Assembly: GCA_001275005.1 (NCBI GenBank)
Contig: JWZX01002471.1
Location: forward strand, 1-26,795
Reading direction: 5' to 3'
DNA: 26,795 bases
DNA from: Chrysochromulina tobinii
Taxonomy: Eukaryota; Haptophyta; Prymnesiales; Chrysochromulinaceae
Positions 23,401 to 26,795 of this stretch are shown here, in pieces. The first letter of the stretch is position 1; each line of letters starts with the position of its first letter. The position numbers were made by a program, and so were the translations under genes. The notes beneath the pieces were generated by a model. That model made no database searches. It had not been told where the DNA came from and saw only the letters and a list, made by a program, of their open reading frames with translations.

Positions 23401-26129
23401 AGCAGCACATCGAGGTCGCCGTCGCCGTCCACGTCCGCCGCCGCGATCGAGTTTGTGGACGCGTTGCCGCCGGGCAGCTCGATGCTCGTCGGGAAGGTGC
23501 CTCCGCCCGCGTTGAGCAGCACCCGGCTGGGACTGCCATAGTTTCCAAGCAGCACGTCGAGGTCGCCGTCGCCGTCCACGTCCGCCGCTGCGATAAACAG
23601 CGTGTCCCCGCTGCCGCCGGGCAGCTCGATGCTCGTCGGGAAGGTGCCGTCGCCCGCGTTGAGCAGCACCCGGTTGGGCCTGCCAGCGTTCCCAAGCAGC
23701 ACGTCGAGGTCGCCGTCGCCGTCCATGTCCGCCGCCGCGATCGACCACGTGAACGTGTCCGCGCTGCCGCCAGGCAGCTCGATGCTCGTCGGGAAGGTGC
23801 CGTCGCCCGCGTTGAGCAGCACCCGGCTGGGGCCATTGTTCCCACGTAGCACGTCAAGGTCGCCATCGCCGTCCACGTCCGCCGCCGCGATCGACCACGT
23901 GGATTCGGTGCTGCCGCCGGGCAGCTCGATGCTCGTCGGGAAGGTGCCTTCGCCCGCGTTGAGCAGCACCTTGTTGGGAGTCCTACTTGTGACACTACTA
24001 GCCGATTGTTCCCTGTTCCCAAGCAGCACATCAAGGTCGCCGTCGCCGTCCACGTCCGCCGCCGCGATCGACCACGTGTTCGCGATTTCACTGCCGCCGG
24101 GCAGCTCGATGCTTGTCGGAAAGGTGCCGTCGCCCGCGTTGAGCAGCACTCGGCTGAAACCGAAGTTCCCAAGCAGCATGTCGAGGTCGCCGTCGCCGTC
24201 CACGTCCGCCGCCGCGATCGAGCGCGTCATCGCGCTGCCGCCGGGCAGCTCGATGCTCGTCGGGAAGGTGCCGTCGCCCGCGTTGAGCAGCACCCGGCTG
24301 GGACTGCCAGAGTTCCCAAGCAGCACGTCGAGGTCGCCGTCGCCGTCCACGTCCGCCGCTGCCATCGACCACGTGTCCGCGCTGCCGCCGGGCAGCTCGA
24401 TGCTCGTCGGGAAGGTGCCTCCGCCCGCGTTGAGCAGCACTTGGCTGGGACTGCCATAGTTCCCAAGCAGCACGTCGAGGTCGCCGTCGCCGTCCACGTC
24501 CGCCGCCGCGATCGAGGCCGTGTACGCGCTGCTGCCGGGCAGCTCGATGCTCGTCGGGAAGGTGCCGCCGCCCGCGTTGAGCAGCACTTGGCTGGGACTG
24601 CCATAGTTCCCTAGCAGCACGTCGAGGTCGCCGTCGCCGTCCACGTCCGCCGCCGCGATCGAGACCGTTTGCACGCTGCCGCCGGGCAGGTCGGAGCTGC
24701 GAAACTGGATCACGACCTCAGTGCTGCCCAGTAGCTCTCCTCCTGTCCTCGCCATTGGCTTGGGCAGGCGCAGGCATCCGGTCTCGTTGCTCAAGGGGCA
24801 TGCCGGCGGCAAGAGCGCAGCTCTGACTCCTGGCGCGGGCTTCGGACGGGCGGGCCTGGGCATGGCGACGCAGCCCACTCGCCCTGGTGCCGAGCAGTTG
24901 GGCGGTGCGAACGCCGTCGGGTGGCCGCCAGGCCGGAGGTCATGCGCATAGTCCCGCGGTGGAGGGGTCCGCCGTTGGCGACCAGCTACGTTCCGTGCCT
25001 CAAGAGCCCAGCCAGGCTGAGCCGGTTTGGGCGGCTGAGCTGGTGGTACCGGCGGTGACGGCGGCGGCGGCGGCGGTGACGGCGGCGGCGGCGACGGCGA
25101 CGGCGGCGGCGGCGACGGCGGCGACGGCGGCGGCGGTGATGGGGGCGGCTCGGGTGACGGTGATGTCTGCGCGCTGGCGAAGCCCACTACCAGGGTGAGG
25201 AAGAGCACGCCGACGAGCCGAGGAGCGGACCCAAAGCGGCCCGCAGAGCAGCGCCGAGCAGAGGGTCGGCACGAGGGAGAGGCGGCGCTGACGGCACGGC
25301 GGCCTTTGGGCGGCCCCGGGATTGAGGCGAGGGCCGAGGCGCCAAGGTGCGCCGCAAAGGCCTGGACGGCACCGTACAGTACCGCGCAGAGCAGACCGAG
25401 CATTGCCAGCATGCAAGTGCTCCCCACGGCGCCCCCCCCGCCCCTCTCCCCACAGGCGCAGAGCAGACCGAGCCTTGCCAGCAGACCGGGAAGAGGGGCC
25501 GGGGCCATCGCGAGAACGGAGGCGCCCATCGTGGACGAGCGCGTCTGCGGCAAGGAAGCCGGATCCGTCTCGTGCGCGGCCCCCGCAATGTCGATGGTGT
25601 TCTTTGCCTTGAAGGCATCGGTCTCAGGCAGCCAGCCCAGATAGCTGATGATCGAGACCATCAGCGTCGTCTGGATGTCATCGAGCGTCGTGTGCAACTT
25701 GGCGCCCGTCGACGTCATGTCGGAGAGCGACTTGGCCGCGACGCGCGCCTTGAGGGTCTCGAGAGAGCCGCGCGTGCAGGCTGGCACCGCGCCGGACGTC
25801 GTCGTGGAGAAGGTGTCGAATAGGGGGGCGGTCTCGGCAGCCACTTGCACATTCATCGGCCCATTGGCCAGAGAATAGCCGTGGGAAGAGACCCCGTTGA
25901 CAGTGATGAAGTCGTAGCCGTCCTCGGTGGCAAACTCGTTGGAGGCAAACTCGGTGGCGCAGTCACAATCCGAGGCATACCCAGGAGCACCGATGCACGT
26001 GTTCGCGCACTGCTGCGCATCGGCGAAGCTCATCATCAAGAGGAGGAAGAGGATGCGGGCGAGCCGAGGCGCGGCCCCGACGCGGCCGACCGAGCGGCGC
26101 CAAGCAGAGTGGTCTGGCGTGGTCTCCAT
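20490..26129 (-). CDS. Predicted membrane-tethered Myb transcription factor with FG-GAP repeat ectodomain
   Basis: One frame, first ATG at 26129, encodes 1879 residues. A hydrophobic signal-like segment ends FADAQ (24-39). A Cys-containing region follows, then further hydrophobic stretches (about 216-262, 303-319), the last ending FASAQ like a second signal. Next come a Ser/Pro extensin-like stalk (322-372), 17 repeats of about 49 residues with the calcium-loop core DVDGDGDLD (485-1297), six CxxC pairs resembling GCC2/GCC3 or EGF-like modules (1298-1404), a transmembrane helix GLFAGLVLLSLLAFLFACV (1440-1458) and a basic stop-transfer SRRRLRR. On the cytoplasmic side a linker leads to two Myb repeats. 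Repeat 1 has W1589, W1608, W1627 and repeat 2 has F1671, W1690, H1709, all with 18-residue spacing. The 43-residue gap between them is unusual for R2R3 Myb. A Pro/Ala/Ser tail contains APRKRSG. Release by proteolysis is inferred. An undetected intron or gene junction in the linker is the main alternative. Confidence 0.8.
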   Translation of the reverse strand: METTPDHSAWRRSVGRVGAAPRLARILFLLLMMSFADAQQCANTCIGAPGYASDCDCATEFASNEFATEDGYDFITVNGVSSHGYSLANGPMNVQVAAETAPLFDTFSTTTSGAVPACTRGSLETLKARVAAKSLSDMTSTGAKLHTTLDDIQTTLMVSIISYLGWLPETDAFKAKNTIDIAGAAHETDPASLPQTRSSTMGASVLAMAPAPLPGLLARLGLLCACGERGGGGAVGSTCMLAMLGLLCAVLYGAVQAFAAHLGASALASIPGPPKGRRAVSAASPSCRPSARRCSAGRFGSAPRLVGVLFLTLVVGFASAQTSPSPEPPPSPPPPSPPSPPPPSPSPPPPSPPPPPPSPPVPPAQPPKPAQPGWALEARNVAGRQRRTPPPRDYAHDLRPGGHPTAFAPPNCSAPGRVGCVAMPRPARPKPAPGVRAALLPPACPLSNETGCLRLPKPMARTGGELLGSTEVVIQFRSSDLPGGSVQTVSIAAADVDGDGDLDVLLGNYGSPSQVLLNAGGGTFPTSIELPGSSAYTASIAAADVDGDGDLDVLLGNYGSPSQVLLNAGGGTFPTSIELPGGSADTWSMAAADVDGDGDLDVLLGNSGSPSRVLLNAGDGTFPTSIELPGGSAMTRSIAAADVDGDGDLDMLLGNFGFSRVLLNAGDGTFPTSIELPGGSEIANTWSIAAADVDGDGDLDVLLGNREQSASSVTSRTPNKVLLNAGEGTFPTSIELPGGSTESTWSIAAADVDGDGDLDVLRGNNGPSRVLLNAGDGTFPTSIELPGGSADTFTWSIAAADMDGDGDLDVLLGNAGRPNRVLLNAGDGTFPTSIELPGGSGDTLFIAAADVDGDGDLDVLLGNYGSPSRVLLNAGGGTFPTSIELPGGNASTNSIAAADVDGDGDLDVLLGNDGSPSRVLLIVGDGTFPTSIELPGGSASTYSIAAADVDGDGDLDVLLGNDGSSRVLLNAGDGTFPTSIKLPGGSAYTSSIAAADVDGDGDLDVLLGNVDSPSRVLLNAGDGTFPTSVELPGGGMNTRSIAAADADGDGDGDLDVLLGGRRSIASSIVYSIAAADVDGDGDLDVLLGVAGRPSRVLLNAGDGTFPTSIELPGGSAYTSSIAAADVDGDGDLDVLLGNDGSPSRVLLNAGDGTFPTSVELPGGGASTSSIAAADVDGDGDLDVLLGNFNSPSRVLLNAGDGTFPTSIELPGGGASTYSIAAADVNGDGDLDLMLGIDGSPSRVLLNAGDGTFPTSIELPGGSAYTRSIAAADVDGDGDLDVLLGHVGRASRLLPFIRCSQPGTARSLFGNGCVRCPAPSSRRDDHFDICYECEEHTELNVRGECSPCKPGYDRSVGGAECTACPIGKRQGEAGTFCVDCSPGTYAPYGGLFGPACLPCERGSFCPPGAAVPLPPPSSPPLPSNSFFDVAFVDVGLKWQGGLFAGLVLLSLLAFLFACVSRRRLRRLADNFRDSRDRAQLDLHMLKHRFGTQSPALPEAPQPPSESPPNSIPPGPPTCSGSSLCGSNGGGAGSERGHLGGDGSSAAGSDVGSDVGSETGMTLRAAKASLGDASLEVIDEERHDVVRRVRWTAAHDEAIARAVLQHGTDWNVVAAAIGTRSADSVRNRWQRVKNRQLDFSMVASISSGVQQSIANSAPCVHAAKVQNAAPSLFSPREDAIILEAAARFGNQWRMITELLPGRTESSVRHRHARLTERTTVPEFYLVRAKPMPHAMPVPGAFNVPLPSPLPSAAAAPGDEKALHWSWKTNIRQHMHFPRSDRSSVPPSLAPAPPCAAAAAPAVAAPRKRSGEAAGIDLSSVPAATDTNGHGPDADADTSTSDGRSSASPGSEISPCGGTRTRAIVDDRSGEANVEGTSRLTR
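22276..24700 (-). repeat. Tandem array of 17 FG-GAP/VCBS-like coding repeats
   Basis: The unit is about 147 bp (49 codons), with a core encoding SIAAADVDGDGDLDVLLGN then RVLLNAGDGTFPTSIELPGG. Fifteen units are full length. The twelfth from the N-terminus lacks the second half, and the seventeenth ends early into the Cys-rich region. The fifth carries an insertion (REQSASSVTSRTPN). Nucleotide identity between units is very high, so the array is young or homogenised. Confidence 0.95.
25039..25166. repeat. GGC/GAC microsatellite coding the Ser/Pro stalk
   Basis: Long runs of GGCGGCGGTGAC-type triplets encode the SPPPPSPP extensin-like segment on the minus strand, just after the internal signal-like sequence. 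On the other strand it reads as poly-Ala/Thr, which I do not regard as coding. Confidence 0.85.
25167..25261 (-). repeat. Internal copy of the signal-peptide-coding segment (pairs with 26013-26107)
   Basis: The 95 bp align without gaps to 26013-26107 at roughly three-quarters identity, in the same reading frame and 846 bp apart. They encode GSAPRLVGVLFLTLVVGFAS versus GAAPRLARILFLLLMMSFAD, each followed by Ala-Gln. A further 28-bp repeat (25384-25411 and 25456-25483) encoding LGLLCA lies between them. Confidence 0.85.
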
Positions 26130-26795
26130 CAGCGCAAGCAAGGCGCGGGCCCAAGGAGTCTTCAAACATTCGAATGATTTTCCCGAGGAATGAAACGTTG
26201 CGGATTTAGAACGCTATTTTGGTGCTGGCAGGAAAGCGAGGGTATTGCTAATTATAAAACTAAAGTTTAGTGGTGGCGGCGTCTGAGGGAAATTCACGAG
26301 GTGCGACGACCAGGCTCGTAAAGAAGAAGTGCACCAGGGGGGTGACCACGGGGGAGCATGGTGTGGGGAGCACGGGGGGAGCATGGGGGGAGCAGCGCAG
26401 CAGGTGCTGGTAGCTGGAAGCCGTGTGGAGAGCAGCAGCAGCAGGATGGTTTGGGCGGGGAGGATGGTTTGGGCGGGGAGCGGGGGGGTTGTTAACTTGT
26501 TATCGGGGTCTGGGCGTCGGCGGCTTGGATGGCGGTGGATTGGGGTGTCTCAGAGTTTCGCGAAATTTAGAGAAAAATTTGCCAGAAGCGCCGCAGGCGC
26601 CGAAATTTTTCGATATTTGCCACTCACCGCTCCACTTGCCTCCCAAGCACCCGAAGTACACATGTACCGGATAATCATCGAAAGGTACATGTATGGCCCC
26701 CGGTCAGGGTCACTAGGTGGACATTTCAGAGACATCTCAGACAGTACCTGACCTCAAACTGTCTCGCCATCTTCGCAACTTCGGCCCAGCCCCCC
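26130..26795 (-). other. Upstream region of the giant membrane-protein gene
   Basis: TAATTATAAAA lies at 26249-26259, about 120-130 bp before the ATG at 26129, and is the best TATA-like element in the window; it matches TATAAAA on the plus strand and TTTTATAAT on the minus. G-runs at 26337-26391 could form a G-quadruplex. An 18-bp unit is repeated twice at about 26443-26478. A perfect 9-bp inverted repeat (ACATGTACC/GGTACATGT) occupies 26660-26668 and 26684-26692. The plus-strand open frames here have biased composition and no recognisable domain, so I call no gene. Confidence 0.4.

Noticed and set aside
22275-24614. Long plus-strand frames (up to 524 residues) across the FG-GAP array
   Set aside because: They are the reverse of the repeat units; the protein is Arg/Val/His-biased periodic sequence with no domain, while the minus frame gives clear calcium loops.
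26329-26751. 140-residue plus-strand frame at the right end
   Set aside because: Its first half translates G-rich repeats and no motif is seen in the rest; an exon cannot be excluded but is unsupported.
1-26795. tRNA, rRNA or other structured RNA genes
   Set aside because: I looked for cloverleaf ends and conserved loop strings in the gaps and saw none; a covariance-model scan was not possible.

Overview
The window is GC-rich nuclear DNA from a eukaryote, most likely a unicellular marine alga. A haptophyte-like genome fits best, but lineage cannot be fixed from the sequence alone. The evidence is a spliced gene with GT-AG introns, eukaryote-specific domains (calponin-homology pair with a C-terminal CaaX box, IQ motifs, Myb/SANT repeats, an NO66-type JmjC oxygenase), extensin-like Pro-rich tracts, and coding with no operon or Shine-Dalgarno signals. 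Most genes are single long open frames separated by short gaps (about 90-360 bp).

Layout, left to right. Positions 22-3729 (minus) hold a three-exon gene for a coiled-coil protein with a transposase-like C-terminal part. Positions 4778-5956 (minus) encode an ATP-grasp ligase-like protein with a basic N-terminus. Positions 6153 to about 7983 (minus) encode an IQ-motif protein built from two diverged copies of one domain, probably with an unassigned 5' exon. Positions 8355-9263 and 9477-10238 (minus) encode two different FkbM-type methyltransferases. Positions 10526-12739 (plus, the only plus-strand gene) encode an alpha-actinin-like protein with two CH domains and a CaaX box. Positions 13502-16039 (minus) encode an EF-hand protein whose C-terminal module is duplicated almost perfectly. 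Positions 16158-19073 (minus) encode an NO66/RIOX1-type JmjC oxygenase fused to a second 2-oxoglutarate oxygenase-like domain. Positions 19163-20128 (minus) encode a third, Star-like FkbM methyltransferase. Positions 20490-26129 (minus) encode a giant predicted single-pass membrane protein.

The standout is the last gene. One uninterrupted frame encodes, in order, a signal sequence, a Pro-rich stalk, 17 FG-GAP/VCBS-like calcium-loop repeats, a CxxC-rich membrane-proximal segment, a transmembrane helix and two Myb repeats on the predicted cytoplasmic side. That is the layout of a membrane-tethered transcription factor, an adhesion-type ectodomain wired directly to a DNA-binding domain, comparable in logic (not in parts) to Notch. 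I know of no described receptor with this combination. The four minus-strand genes from 13502 to 26129 lie close together, but no shared pathway can be claimed from sequence alone. Long open frames on the opposite strand of these genes are products of GC-rich and repetitive coding sequence.
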